64,000 nucleotides of DNA from an uncultured Porphyromonadaceae bacterium (GTDB taxonomy: Bacteria > Bacteroidota > Bacteroidia > Bacteroidales > Muribaculaceae), in the NCBI GenBank assembly GCA_947178215.1, contig CAMWXJ010000009.1, positions 39,065 through 103,064 on the forward strand, in the 5' to 3' direction. Positions 53,312-61,639 of the stretch are shown piece by piece (the stretch's first letter is position 1; every line of letters starts with the position of its first letter). Below the pieces are notes generated by a model, which was given only the letters and a program-made list of their open reading frames with translations, was not told the origin of the DNA and did not search any database. The translations under genes and the position numbers were made by a program.

Positions 53312-54037
53312 ATGATTGAAAGCATCATCACACTCTTTGCCGGTATCGACGCCGCCTCTATTTTTCAGTGGGTCGTCGAAAATGCTTCCTATTTCCTCAT
53401 ATTCCTGCTCATGGTGGTGGAGAGCTCATTCATCCCATTTCCGAGCGAGGTCATCGTGCCTCCGGCCGCGTTTCTGGCCGCACAGAGCGTGCGCACGCTC
53501 ACATATCAGGGCCACCCGATAGCTGTCGCCGACCTCAACGTGTGGCTCATCATAGTAGTAGCTACGGCCGGCGCTCTCGTAGGTGCCCTCGTCAACTACG
53601 GCCTCTCGGTGTGGATAGGGCGTCCGCTCGTGTACCGCTTCGCCGACTCGCGCATAGGCCACGCCTGCCTCATCGACCGCACCAAGGTCAATAAGGCCGA
53701 AAAATACTTTGACCGTCACGGCTCTGTGTCGACTTTCATTGGCCGACTCATCCCCGCCGTGCGTCAGCTCATCTCGATTCCCGCCGGGCTTGCCCGCATG
53801 GACTTGGGACGCTTCTGCCTCTACACCTCGCTCGGCGCCGGCCTGTGGAACGGCGTACTCGCCGCCCTCGGCTACTGGCTCGGCCTGCATGTGTCGGTCG
53901 ACGGCCTCTTTGTCCAGATTGAAAAATACAACAGCTATCTTACATATGTAGGATTAGGCATCGGAGTTGTCTGCGTCGCCATAATCCTATACAATGCTTT
54001 CCGTCCCCGCCACGGGGCACAATCCAACTTGCAATGA
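53312..54037 (+). CDS. DedA family membrane protein
   Basis: 241 residues. It has an N-terminal amphipathic or hydrophobic segment, then the DedA/SNARE-associated core: FLLMVVESSFIPFPSEVIVPPAAFLA, LVGALVNYGLSVWIGRPLV and FIGRLIPAVRQLISIPAGLARM with the conserved Arg and Gly, and a final TM (VGLGIGVVCVAIILYNAF). DedA proteins are implicated in undecaprenyl-phosphate and lipid flipping at the inner membrane. It overlaps rpe by 4 bases (ATGA). Confidence 0.92.
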   Translation: MIESIITLFAGIDAASIFQWVVENASYFLIFLLMVVESSFIPFPSEVIVPPAAFLAAQSVRTLTYQGHPIAVADLNVWLIIVVATAGALVGALVNYGLSVWIGRPLVYRFADSRIGHACLIDRTKVNKAEKYFDRHGSVSTFIGRLIPAVRQLISIPAGLARMDLGRFCLYTSLGAGLWNGVLAALGYWLGLHVSVDGLFVQIEKYNSYLTYVGLGIGVVCVAIILYNAFRPRHGAQSNLQ

Positions 54038-54681
54038 CCCAGGTATCCCCTTCGCTGCTAAGCGCCGATTTCTGTCATCTCGCACGTGAAATCGAGATGA
54101 TTAACGAATCAGCCGCCTCGATGCTCCATCTCGACGTGATGGACGGCGTCTTTGTGCCAAACATCTCATTCGGCTTTCCGGTGATAAAAGATGTCAGCAA
54201 CCGCTGCAAAAAGCCGCTCGACGTACACATGATGATTGTCGACCCGGGGCGCTATGTCAACGCCGTGCGCGACTGCGGCGCCACCCTCATGAACGTGCAC
54301 TATGAGGCGTGTACCCACCTCGACCGCGTCATCCAGTCGATACGTCAGGCCGGCATGCGCGCCGGAGTGACTATCAACCCCGCCACGCCGGTCGAGTTGC
54401 TGACCGACATTCTCGACCAGCTCGACATGGTGCTCATCATGAGTGTCAATCCCGGTTTTGCCGGGCAGAAGTTCATCAGACGCGCCGTCGACCGCACCCG
54501 TCGTCTGCGTCAGATGATAGACGAACGCAACCTCAAAACCCTCATCGAGGTCGACGGCGGCGTGAATCTTGACACCGGCCGCGTGCTCGTCGACGCCGGA
54601 GCCGACATCCTCGTAGCCGGCAACTTCGTGTTCTCGGCCACAGACCCCAAAGCTGCTATCGCGGCCCTTGCCGCACTTTAA
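54034..54681 (+). CDS. rpe: Ribulose-phosphate 3-epimerase
   Basis: 215 residues, a TIM barrel. Signatures: SPSLLSADFCHLAREI, MLHLDVMDGVFVPNISFG (metal and catalytic Asp), the flexible loop MSVNPGFAGQKFI and LIEVDGGVN with the second catalytic Asp. It interconverts ribulose-5-phosphate and xylulose-5-phosphate in the pentose phosphate pathway. It is translationally coupled to dedA, and argH follows 30 bases later. Confidence 0.97.
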   Translation: MTQVSPSLLSADFCHLAREIEMINESAASMLHLDVMDGVFVPNISFGFPVIKDVSNRCKKPLDVHMMIVDPGRYVNAVRDCGATLMNVHYEACTHLDRVIQSIRQAGMRAGVTINPATPVELLTDILDQLDMVLIMSVNPGFAGQKFIRRAVDRTRRLRQMIDERNLKTLIEVDGGVNLDTGRVLVDAGADILVAGNFVFSATDPKAAIAALAAL

Positions 54682-54711
54682 CAAGTCAACCCATATTCCC
54701 ACCCATAAACT

Positions 54712-56013
54712 ATGCTATTGTGGAACAAGGGCTTCGAGCCCGACCGGATGATTGAGGAATTTACAGTAGGACGCGACCGCGAGCTCGACCTGATGCTCGC
54801 CCGATTTGACGTGGAGGGCTCGATGGCCCATATACGTATGCTCGAATCGGTAGGGCTGCTCGGCCACGACGAGCTGCCGGTGCTTCTCGACGCTCTCGCC
54901 GACATCAAGGCGATGATAGAGCGTGGCGAATTTGTCATTGAGGACGGCGTCGAGGACGTGCACTCGCAGGTTGAGTTTCTGCTCACCGCGCGCCTCGGCG
55001 ACCTCGGCAAGAAGATTCACTCGGGCCGTTCGCGCAACGACCAAGTGCTCGTTGACCTCAAACTCTTCACACGCCACGAACTGGCGCTGACTGCCCGCGC
55101 CGTCAACGATTTTTTCAACCTGCTGCTCGAACTCTCCGACAAGCACAAAGATGACCTGATGCCGGGTTACACCCACCTCCAAGTGGCTATGCCGTCATCG
55201 TTCGGCCTATGGTTCGGAGCCTATGCCGAGACACTTGTCGACGACATGCAGCTGCTTGTAGCCGCCTACAACATCGCCAATCAGAATCCTCTCGGCTCCG
55301 CTGCCGGCTACGGCTCGTCGCTCCCGCTCGACCGCGAGATGACTACACGACTGCTCAACTTCGCATCGCCGCACTACAACGTAGTGGCCGCACAGATGAG
55401 CCGCGGCAAGACAGAGCGCGCGGCCGCCGTGGGCATCGCCGCTGTTGCAGCCACACTCGGCCGCCTGGCAATGGACGTGTGCATGTGGATGTGCCAGAAC
55501 TTCGGCTTCGTCTCTTTCCCCGACGAACTCACCACCGGCTCGTCAATCATGCCCCACAAGAAAAACCCCGACGTGTTCGAGATAATGCGCGGCAAATGCA
55601 ACCGCCTCCAGTCCATCCCCAATGAGCTCACCATTCTCAACGCCAATCTACCGCTGGGCTATAACCGCGACCTCCAGCTCATGAAGGATATACTCTTCCC
55701 GGCGTTCGCCGAGATGAGGTCGTGCCTTGAATTGGCTTCGTTCATGCTCCGCAACATCCGCATCCGCAAAGATATTCTCGACGATCCGCGCTACGACTAT
55801 CTCTTTACCGTGGAAGACGTGAACCGTCTGGTGCTCCAAGGCGTGCCGTTCCGCGACGCCTACAAGCAGGTAGGTATGGCTGTGCAGGAAGGCCGCTACA
55901 AGCCCACCCGCGAAATACACCATACGCATATCGGCTCGATAGGCAATCTCGCCACCGAGCAGATACGCGCTAAGATGGAGCCGCTCATGGCGGCGTTTAG
56001 GTCTGCTGAATAA
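54712..56013 (+). CDS. argH: Argininosuccinate lyase
   Basis: 433 residues of the fumarase/aspartase superfamily. Seen: LWNKGFEPDRMIEEFTVGRD, the substrate-binding DVHSQVEFLLTARLGDLGKKIHSGRSRNDQ, and the superfamily signature GSSIMPHKKNPDVFE near residue 278. It splits argininosuccinate into arginine and fumarate in the last step of arginine synthesis. At 433 residues it is slightly shorter than the 455-460 of Proteobacteria, normal for Bacteroidetes. No other arg genes are in the window. Confidence 0.97.
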   Translation: MLLWNKGFEPDRMIEEFTVGRDRELDLMLARFDVEGSMAHIRMLESVGLLGHDELPVLLDALADIKAMIERGEFVIEDGVEDVHSQVEFLLTARLGDLGKKIHSGRSRNDQVLVDLKLFTRHELALTARAVNDFFNLLLELSDKHKDDLMPGYTHLQVAMPSSFGLWFGAYAETLVDDMQLLVAAYNIANQNPLGSAAGYGSSLPLDREMTTRLLNFASPHYNVVAAQMSRGKTERAAAVGIAAVAATLGRLAMDVCMWMCQNFGFVSFPDELTTGSSIMPHKKNPDVFEIMRGKCNRLQSIPNELTILNANLPLGYNRDLQLMKDILFPAFAEMRSCLELASFMLRNIRIRKDILDDPRYDYLFTVEDVNRLVLQGVPFRDAYKQVGMAVQEGRYKPTREIHHTHIGSIGNLATEQIRAKMEPLMAAFRSAE

Positions 56014-56028
56014 GATTGCCGCGTGCCG

Positions 56029-56391
56029 TTAAAGCAGCGGCTTGAGACGTTCTTCAAGGTCGGCAAGCGATATGCCGAGCGCCTTGAGGTTTGATGCGAG
56101 CTCGGGCAGAGTGGAGTCGTAGAACTCCCGGCGCCTGAGCTCGTAAACTTTGTCGCGGGCTTCGGGCGTGAGGAAGTAGCCCATGCCGCGGCGACTCGCT
56201 ATGATGCCCGAGTCGCTGAGCAGGTCAAACGCTTTAAGCACCGTGTGGGTATTGACCGACAGCTCGACAGACAACTCGCGCACCGACGGTATACGTTCCT
56301 CTGCGCGCCATGCTCCCGACAATATGCGGTTCATGGCATCGTCAACTATTCGCAGATATATGGGGCGTGATGATTGAGGGCTTAAATCCAT
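56029..56391 (-). CDS. GntR family transcriptional regulator (YtrA/YhcF subfamily)
   Basis: 120 residues from MDLSPQSSRPIYLRIVDDAM at 56391. A winged HTH of the GntR type fills most of the protein (RIPSVRELSVELSVNTHTVLKAFDLLSDSGIIASRRGMGYF), followed by a short helical tail (about 35 residues) with no ligand-binding domain. This is the YtrA subfamily, which typically controls an adjacent ABC transporter. Here it is placed last, 10 bases after the permease gene, rather than first as is usual. Confidence 0.9.
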   Translation of the reverse strand: MDLSPQSSRPIYLRIVDDAMNRILSGAWRAEERIPSVRELSVELSVNTHTVLKAFDLLSDSGIIASRRGMGYFLTPEARDKVYELRRREFYDSTLPELASNLKALGISLADLEERLKPLL

Positions 56392-56401
56392 GATTTCAGT
56401 T

Positions 56402-57160
56402 TCATATCTGTCGCGAGGCGAGTTTACGATAGGCGAGGACCATGAACAATACCGAGAGTAGGACGCAGACCACCATAGTGGCAAGCATAAACGGCGCGAC
56501 ACCCGACAATATAGTCTCGACTATTAAATCGACATCAGGCTCGCCGTCGAATAACCCGACACACCTTGTAGTCATACAAATGCCGTAGATGCCGCCCACA
56601 AGGCCTTCAACCACACACACAAGGAATGCGGCGCCCACCGCTTGCCACTTGCGGCCGGGACTGGCAATGGATACATACATACACACTATCGGAGCAAGAA
56701 GACCCGAGAGCTGATTGAGCCCCACCCAACTGGATCCGAACTTGGCTTTCATGATGGTCTGAATCGAACTCGTCGCTTCGTTGTCTAACACTGTGACAGC
56801 AACCGGAATCGAAGATATTGACACGATAAGATAGTTGAGGACAATCGAATAGATGACGATTGCCACAAATTTTTCTGACACCTTGGCGGGTATCAGCTGA
56901 AATTGCAAGGTATCCGTCGCATTGAGGAGAAAAGCGGGTGCGACGTAGAACATGATACACGGAATAACGGAAAAGAGGCCGATAGAACCAATCGGAAAGC
57001 CGACCAAACGACCGAGCAGAACGAGCACAGCGACAGCGATACATATCGCCACGTACACAATTGTAAGATTGCGCACACGCGGAGCGATCAGGCGCATTAC
57101 GCTCCATACTCGGCTCCATGTAAAGTTGTCGGGAGCCACTGAGGGTGAAAGTGAGGTCAT
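56402..57160 (-). CDS. ABC transporter membrane protein of unknown substrate
   Basis: 252 residues from MTSLSPSVAPDNFTWSRVWS at 57160; its ATG overlaps the TGA of the ATPase gene (ATGA). Six hydrophobic segments are visible, including LTIVYVAICIAVAVLVLLGR, FSVIPCIMFYVAPAFLLNA, FVAIVIYSIVLNYLIVSI and MLATMVVCVLLSVLFMVLAY. No recognisable permease motif. It pairs with the ATPase as an ABC-2-like exporter. Confidence 0.8.
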   Translation of the reverse strand: MTSLSPSVAPDNFTWSRVWSVMRLIAPRVRNLTIVYVAICIAVAVLVLLGRLVGFPIGSIGLFSVIPCIMFYVAPAFLLNATDTLQFQLIPAKVSEKFVAIVIYSIVLNYLIVSISSIPVAVTVLDNEATSSIQTIMKAKFGSSWVGLNQLSGLLAPIVCMYVSIASPGRKWQAVGAAFLVCVVEGLVGGIYGICMTTRCVGLFDGEPDVDLIVETILSGVAPFMLATMVVCVLLSVLFMVLAYRKLASRQI

Positions 57161-58014
57161 GACTGTGACGGATTTTGAGAGTTGGCCAAAACTGACAGCA
57201 CACCCTCTCCCTCGCGGCATTGAAGCGCCGAGTAAAGCAGGTGTATGTCTATCTCGCTTGGAGAATCGGGGTCGGCCGGAATTATGGAACGGAAACGACC
57301 TATGTCGCTCATGGTATAGAGAGCGCTCCGTGGCGGGATGTCGAACACTCCGAAGCCTATACGATTGGTAATCTCGGCAGTGGAGAGCGAGAAGAGCATT
57401 TTGCCTCGACGGAGCATGATGATGCCGTCGTAGAGCGGTTGGAGGTCGGCGGTCTGGTGTGTGGAAATGACAACAGTCTGCCCCGGCTCCACACATCGGG
57501 CCATGAGATTGCGCAGCAGGTCGCGACTGCCGATATCCAGGCCGTTGGCCGGCTCATCGAGCAGCAGTATGTCGGTGCGAAGCGCCAGGGCATAGGCTAT
57601 ATAAGCCTTTTTACGCTGGCCAAGACTCATCATGTCAAACGGTATGCGCGCGTCTATACCGAACGCCCTGAGGTTGTCGGCAAGCATAGCGGCATCGAAG
57701 CGCGGATAGAACACGCTGCCGTGAAGCTTCACAAGCTGCTCTACGGTATCGGCCGGCATCTGGGCGTCGTCGGGCAGAAAGTAGAGGCTGCGCAGAGTCG
57801 AGGGTAAGCGTCGCCGGGAGTCGTCGCCGTTGATGGTCACACTCCCCTCCGTGGGGAATAGGAGCGTGGCCATCAGGTGAAGCAGGGTTGTCTTGCCTGC
57901 GCCGTTCTCGCCGAGGAGCAGATAGATGCCCTCGCCTATCGAGGCGTCGACACCGCTCAGCGCCGGCACCCGCGCATTAGGATAACTGAATGTTATATTG
58001 CCGAGGTCAATCAT
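57157..58014 (-). CDS. ABC transporter ATP-binding protein
   Basis: 285 residues, a single ABC ATPase of the YtrB/drug-exporter type. Walker A is LLGENGAGKTTLLHLMA, the signature MSLGQRKKAYIAYAL deviates from LSGGQ, Walker B is ILLLDEPANGLDI and the H-loop VVISTHQ. A C-terminal extension of about 75 residues (ITNRIGFGVFDIPPRSAL onward) is common in this subfamily. Its ATG overlaps the stop of the TraB/GumN gene, and its stop overlaps the permease start, so all three are translated as a coupled unit. Confidence 0.92.
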   Translation of the reverse strand: MIDLGNITFSYPNARVPALSGVDASIGEGIYLLLGENGAGKTTLLHLMATLLFPTEGSVTINGDDSRRRLPSTLRSLYFLPDDAQMPADTVEQLVKLHGSVFYPRFDAAMLADNLRAFGIDARIPFDMMSLGQRKKAYIAYALALRTDILLLDEPANGLDIGSRDLLRNLMARCVEPGQTVVISTHQTADLQPLYDGIIMLRRGKMLFSLSTAEITNRIGFGVFDIPPRSALYTMSDIGRFRSIIPADPDSPSEIDIHLLYSALQCREGEGVLSVLANSQNPSQS

Positions 58015-58892
58015 TTGTCGACAGGAGTGAGAGTGTAACCTTGTGCGCGCAGAAGCTCTATCACGCCCTCCTTGCCGGGGAGATGCCCGCAGCCTACCAC
58101 TATCATCGCAGGCTGCTCTTTCATGATTGCGGGAAGCTTCTCGGCCCAGTCGCGGTTGCGCTGCAACAGCAGTCGTTCGAGCTTCGCCGGAGTCATTTCA
58201 TCGCTGTCGTACATCAGCTCGTCGATTTTGGTAAGGTCGCCGGAAGTGTAGGCTTCGGCAAGCCGGCCTGCTTTCACTACGGAGGTCGAATCGTTGCGCA
58301 CGGATTCCATGAGGTCATCAGCCTGCTCTCTAAGCGGCGTGTCGTAAAGTACGCTCATCTGAAATTCCAGCGTTTCGAGGCCATCGACCTTCTTGCCACC
58401 CGCCTTGCCCATGTTCTGCACCGTCGCGTCGAGCTGCACCGCGGGGTTAAAGCCCGGGAAAGCCTTTATGGATTGGAGCAGGACCAGCTGGGTCGTCACC
58501 ATGACCGGCTTCATCGGATCCATCTGCATCATGTCGACCGGCTGGCCCACATAGCTGCTCAGGAGAGCGCCCACGCTGTCGAGCTGTTCTGGGGTGAAGA
58601 GCTTTGACAGCGTAGAATCGGCCGGCGCCATGATGTGGGCCATCATCTTCTGCTGCATCTCCATAGCGTTCATGTCGGCCATGTTGATTTCACCGTACAC
58701 GGCCTCCACGTCGTCGAGCGCCTCGTTGAAGCCGTTGATGCGCGAAAGCATATCGGCCGGAGCGGTGTGGTGGGTGCCGAGGATATACGACGGCTTGTCG
58801 AGGTTGTTGCCTTCTACCTTCCAGAGTATCTGGGCATTTGCGCCGAGAACCGCAACAAGGGCACCGGCTACGAGGGTTGCTATGCGTTTCAT
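58011..58892 (-). CDS. TraB/GumN family protein
   Basis: 293 residues from MKRIATLVAGALVAVLGANA at 58892; earlier in-frame codons overlap the promoter. The signal peptide implies an envelope location. The TraB/GumN core has YILGTHHTAP near residue 40 (the GxxH motif), GEINMADMNAMEMQQKMM, a C-terminal RNRDWAEKLPAIMKEQPAMIVVGCGHLPGKEGVIELL with Arg-x-x-x-Trp and GxGHLxGxxG. Family members are erythromycin-esterase/metalloprotease-like in fold and mostly uncharacterised. The stop overlaps the ABC ATPase start by 4 bases. Confidence 0.88.
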   Translation of the reverse strand: MKRIATLVAGALVAVLGANAQILWKVEGNNLDKPSYILGTHHTAPADMLSRINGFNEALDDVEAVYGEINMADMNAMEMQQKMMAHIMAPADSTLSKLFTPEQLDSVGALLSSYVGQPVDMMQMDPMKPVMVTTQLVLLQSIKAFPGFNPAVQLDATVQNMGKAGGKKVDGLETLEFQMSVLYDTPLREQADDLMESVRNDSTSVVKAGRLAEAYTSGDLTKIDELMYDSDEMTPAKLERLLLQRNRDWAEKLPAIMKEQPAMIVVGCGHLPGKEGVIELLRAQGYTLTPVDK

Positions 58893-58956
58893 ATTCGTTT
58901 CAGTTATGTGATGAATAATCGGAATTGTTGTGGTGTTGTAGTGATGTACTACACCG

Positions 58957-58985
58957 CAAAGGTACCACCATTTTTCCAATATCCA
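58957..58985 (-). promoter_or_regulatory. Promoter of the TraB-ABC-GntR unit
   Basis: The minus strand has TTTGG, about 18 bases, then TACCTTTG (58957-58964) followed by C. It starts a leader of about 60 bases. Confidence 0.6.
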
Positions 58986-59065
58986 AACATTTCATCCGTT
59001 TTTTTTGCGCCGACGCGCCCTTTTGCGATAAAAAAGCGACAAAGTAGCAGACCCGCGTAAAAAAA

Positions 59066-59130
59066 ACTAAGAGTTTAGTTGCACAACTAAAAAGTTCGTT
59101 ATATCTTTGCGGCATCACTAAACTTTTAGT
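59066..59130 (+). promoter_or_regulatory. BlaI-type operators bracketing the blaI-blaR1-like promoter
   Basis: TTTAGTTGCACAACTAAA (59074-59091) is an 8-base-arm palindrome lying on the -33 TTG (59079-59081). ACTAAACTTTTAGT (59117-59130) is a 6-base-arm palindrome at the predicted transcription start. A third half-site ACTAA (59066-59070) extends the first. The -7 box TATCTTTG (59102-59109), 20 bases after TTG, lies between them. A repressor dimer at each would block the promoter, as BlaI/MecI proteins do to their own genes. Confidence 0.7.
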
Positions 59131-59175
59131 TACCCCCATCTTCCCCATATTATTCCACCTAATCCGTCACCTGAT

Positions 59176-59571
59176 ATGCGAAGCAACAACATTCAGCAGC
59201 CCCAGCTCACTGCAAAAGAAATGGTGCTCATGAAAATGCTCTGGAACAACGGCCCCATGTTTGTAAGGGAGATGCTTGCACTCTACCCGGAGCCGAAACC
59301 ACACTTCAATACCGTGTCGACCATAGTCCGCATTCTTGAAGAGAAAGGCCATGTGGCACATGAAGTTGTCGGATCGTCACACCGCTACTACGCCGTGTCG
59401 AAGAAAGAAGATTTCAGCCGCCGGACGCTCGCGCGTGTTGTCAGCGACTACTTCAACAATTCCTACAAGAGCGTCGTTTCGGCCCTTGTTAAGGAGGAGA
59501 AGATTTCAGTCGACGAGCTCCGCGAGATAATCGATATCATCGATCGCGGCGACAGCCAAACCGGCAGCTAA
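59176..59571 (+). CDS. BlaI/MecI/CopY family transcriptional repressor
   Basis: 131 residues. A winged HTH (LTAKEMVLMKMLWNNGPMFVRE through HFNTVSTIVRILEEKGHVAHE) is followed by the dimerisation helices typical of BlaI (SRRTLARVVSDYFNNSYKSVVSALVKEEKISVDEL). In this family the linked M56 membrane protein triggers proteolysis of the repressor. The next gene, 61 bases away, is that protein. Two palindromes around the promoter fit autoregulation. Confidence 0.92.
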   Translation: MRSNNIQQPQLTAKEMVLMKMLWNNGPMFVREMLALYPEPKPHFNTVSTIVRILEEKGHVAHEVVGSSHRYYAVSKKEDFSRRTLARVVSDYFNNSYKSVVSALVKEEKISVDELREIIDIIDRGDSQTGS

Positions 59572-59632
59572 ATTCAGCGTCTCCCCCCCCAACCGAGTTT
59601 AAACTACCTCTCAACTCCTTATTGAATATATC

Positions 59633-61012
59633 ATGGGACTCCTGTTTGCCTACTCCCTTTACTCCGGCATAATACTACTCTCGCTTTACCTCGCCTACAA
59701 GTGGGTTCTCGCCAACGAAAGGCTGCACCACTTCAACCGCATGGCTTTGTGGAGCATTTACGCTGTCAGCCTGCTGTGGCTTCCGTTTACCGCCCTTGCT
59801 CGACACATAGGTGTGGCCGCCGACCTCACCTCGACTATCGACGGCACCACAGCCGAAGTCGCCGACAATGTGCTGAGAATAGACACCGTGGCCCACAGCT
59901 CCGCCTCCATGGGCCGCGCCGACATAATTCTGTGGATATATGCTGCCGGCTTGCTTATTACCGCCGTCACCACAGCCATTGGTCTGCTGCAACTCGCACG
60001 CATCACCGCGCGTGGCACTAAAATCAATGTCGACGAAACAGGAAGATACAAAATCGTGGTCATTGACGACGACTCTATACAGCCGTTCAGCTGGCATCGC
60101 TACATCGTACTGTCGCGGAGCGACATGGAGTCGGCCGGCGATATCATCATCACCCATGAACTCGCCCACTTAAATCACTGCCACTGGCTTGACCTGCTCA
60201 TATCCCGTATGGTGGCCGTAACAATGTGGTATAACCCGGCCGCATGGCTCATGTGCCGTGAGCTGAGCATAGTGCATGAATATCAGGCCGACGAGGCTGT
60301 GCTCAATTCAGGCGTCACCATGCGCGACTATCAGATATTACTAATCAAAAAGGCTGTCGGCAACAGATTCCAGTCACTTGCCAACAGCCTGAACCATAGC
60401 AAACTTAAAAAACGTATCACTATGATGTACAATCAAAAGAAGTCAGCCCGACGCCTTATGCGAGGCATCGTGCTCGTGCCCGCACTCGCAGCAGCCATAG
60501 CGGCCGTCAACATTCCCGCCGTAGCTTCGGCCATAAGCGATGCTTCGGAAGCCTATATGCTCCGTGCTGTCCCCGCAGGCTCAGTAAGCGACAAAGTTAA
60601 TCAAAATGCCACACCCGAGCAAATTCCCGCCGGCCAGAAAGCCGACAAAAAGGTTGATGATGCCACCAATGAGCGCCCCCAATACCCCGGTGGCGACGCG
60701 GAACTGATGCACTTCATCGCTCAGAACGTCAATTACCCCGCCGAGGCCGTGGAGAAAAAGATAGAAGGAACGGTCATCGTGCAATTCGGCATTAACGAGC
60801 AGGGCAAGGTCACCAACCCCAAAGTAATGAGATCGATAGATCCTGCCCTCGACGCGGAAGCTCTGCGCGTAGTGGCACAAATCCCTGCTTTCATCCCCGC
60901 CAAGCAAAACGGCAAGCCTGTGAGCTCCGACTTCGTTCTGCCGATACGATTCAAGCTCAGCAAACCGGCTCCCGCCGACAGCAAAAAAACCGCAGCCGGC
61001 AAGAGCAACTGA
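59633..61012 (+). CDS. BlaR1-like M56 peptidase with C-terminal TonB domain
   Basis: 459 residues. Residues 1-120 hold three TMs (YSGIILLSLYLAYKWVLA, LWSIYAVSLLWLPF, IILWIYAAGLLITAVTTA). The M56 zinc site is HELAH (His175, Glu176, His179) with a downstream HEYQADEAVL acidic ligand. A fourth TM follows near 279-300, then a Pro/Lys-rich linker and a TonB C-terminal domain (YPGGDAELMHFIAQNVNYPAEAV to FVLPIRFKL, about 350-450). It likely senses an envelope signal and cleaves the BlaI-like repressor; the TonB domain replaces the penicillin-binding sensor of BlaR1. Confidence 0.92.
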   Translation: MGLLFAYSLYSGIILLSLYLAYKWVLANERLHHFNRMALWSIYAVSLLWLPFTALARHIGVAADLTSTIDGTTAEVADNVLRIDTVAHSSASMGRADIILWIYAAGLLITAVTTAIGLLQLARITARGTKINVDETGRYKIVVIDDDSIQPFSWHRYIVLSRSDMESAGDIIITHELAHLNHCHWLDLLISRMVAVTMWYNPAAWLMCRELSIVHEYQADEAVLNSGVTMRDYQILLIKKAVGNRFQSLANSLNHSKLKKRITMMYNQKKSARRLMRGIVLVPALAAAIAAVNIPAVASAISDASEAYMLRAVPAGSVSDKVNQNATPEQIPAGQKADKKVDDATNERPQYPGGDAELMHFIAQNVNYPAEAVEKKIEGTVIVQFGINEQGKVTNPKVMRSIDPALDAEALRVVAQIPAFIPAKQNGKPVSSDFVLPIRFKLSKPAPADSKKTAAGKSN

Positions 61013-61053
61013 CACCCATGTAGCCCGACAGGCCGAAACTATTACACCACATC

Positions 61054-61108
61054 CGACCGTAGAGCGACACGACCCACCCGTTGTCGCTTCTACGGTCGCT
61101 ATTTTTTT
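61054..61108 (+). terminator. Intrinsic terminator of the BlaI-M56 operon
   Basis: A 16-17-base stem (61054-61069 with 61082-61098, one bulge; core CGACCGTAGA) is followed by CTATTTTTTTATT. It starts 42 bases past the stop. Confidence 0.92.
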
Positions 61109-61260
61109 ATTGTAAGAGACAAATTCCCGGCCTGCATCCTTATAATTACGGATGGGGTGCGTACCTCACAATCGTAAAACCCTGAGGATACCAACAAACT
61201 GAGGTATCTCCGTCATAAAGAATTAAGATACGTACGTACTGAGTTTTATACTGATTTCGA

Positions 61261-61290
61261 TTGTAATCTCAGAACTTATTTGTAATTTTG
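61261..61290 (+). promoter_or_regulatory. Promoter upstream of the XRE remnant
   Basis: TTG (61261-61263), 19 bases, TAATTTTG (61283-61290) followed by C: an intact consensus promoter reading into the broken regulator gene 40 bases downstream. Confidence 0.6.
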
Positions 61291-61329
61291 CGTATAACAT
61301 CAAAAAATTGCATTCATTAAGCAAGCAAA

Positions 61330-61511
61330 ATGATGGAATCACCTAAGAAAACAAGATAACAAATGCATTGGTTGAGAACGGCAAAACCGGCAAATGGCTC
61401 GCCGAACAGGTCGGTAAAAATGAAATAAGGTTCATGTCTCCTTGCTTCTCTATCTATCAAATATCGCCAAATTGGGAATACATCGGATTAAAGTCTCGAA
61501 ATTTGTTGTAA
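61330..61511 (+). pseudogene. Frameshifted, truncated XRE-family HTH regulator
   Basis: ATG at 61330 opens MMESPKKTR and stops at once. One frame over, from 61353, the sequence reads KITNALVENGKTGKWLAEQV then GKNEIR, which is the first half of the XRE-type HTH common in Bacteroidales (the usual continuation is xTVSRWCTN). After 61430 the match is lost and the frame stops at 61509-61511. At least one frameshift and loss of the second helix and C-terminus make it non-functional. Confidence is moderate because only about 26 residues are recognisable. Confidence 0.55.
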
Positions 61512-61583
61512 CCTTGGTAAGTATTTAATAATAGAGAACAAGAGCCACGACCGTAGCCGAGGGCTCGGACGATGAAAAAAACT

Positions 61584-61611
61584 AAACATTTCGCTTATAT
61601 GTGAAATGTTT
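61584..61611. promoter_or_regulatory. Operator-like palindrome over a promoter
   Basis: AAACATTTC (61584-61592) and GAAATGTTT (61603-61611) are perfect 9-base arms around GCTTATATGT, itself roughly symmetric. It covers the -33 and spacer region of the -7 box TACATTTG at 61616-61623, the position of a repressor site. The broken XRE gene next door is the natural candidate for its lost regulator. Confidence 0.5.
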
Positions 61612-61615
61612 GTCG

Positions 61616-61623
61616 TACATTTG
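61616..61623 (+). promoter_or_regulatory. -7 box before the broken small-protein gene
   Basis: TACATTTG followed by C, exact consensus, 16 bases before the ATG at 61640. Confidence 0.5.
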
Positions 61624-61639
61624 CGTTGTTATAACAAAG

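Larger units (their letters stand above)
61013..61639. other. AT-rich intergenic region with decayed regulator locus
   Basis: No intact gene is seen. It holds the terminator of the M56 operon, a good promoter (61261-61290), the remnant of an XRE regulator (61330-61511), a 9-base-arm palindrome (61584-61611) and a second -7 box (61616-61623). A weak inverted repeat GATACC/GGTATC (61187-61208) has no obvious role. Base composition is clearly lower in GC than the flanking operons, fitting imported DNA. Confidence 0.6.
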
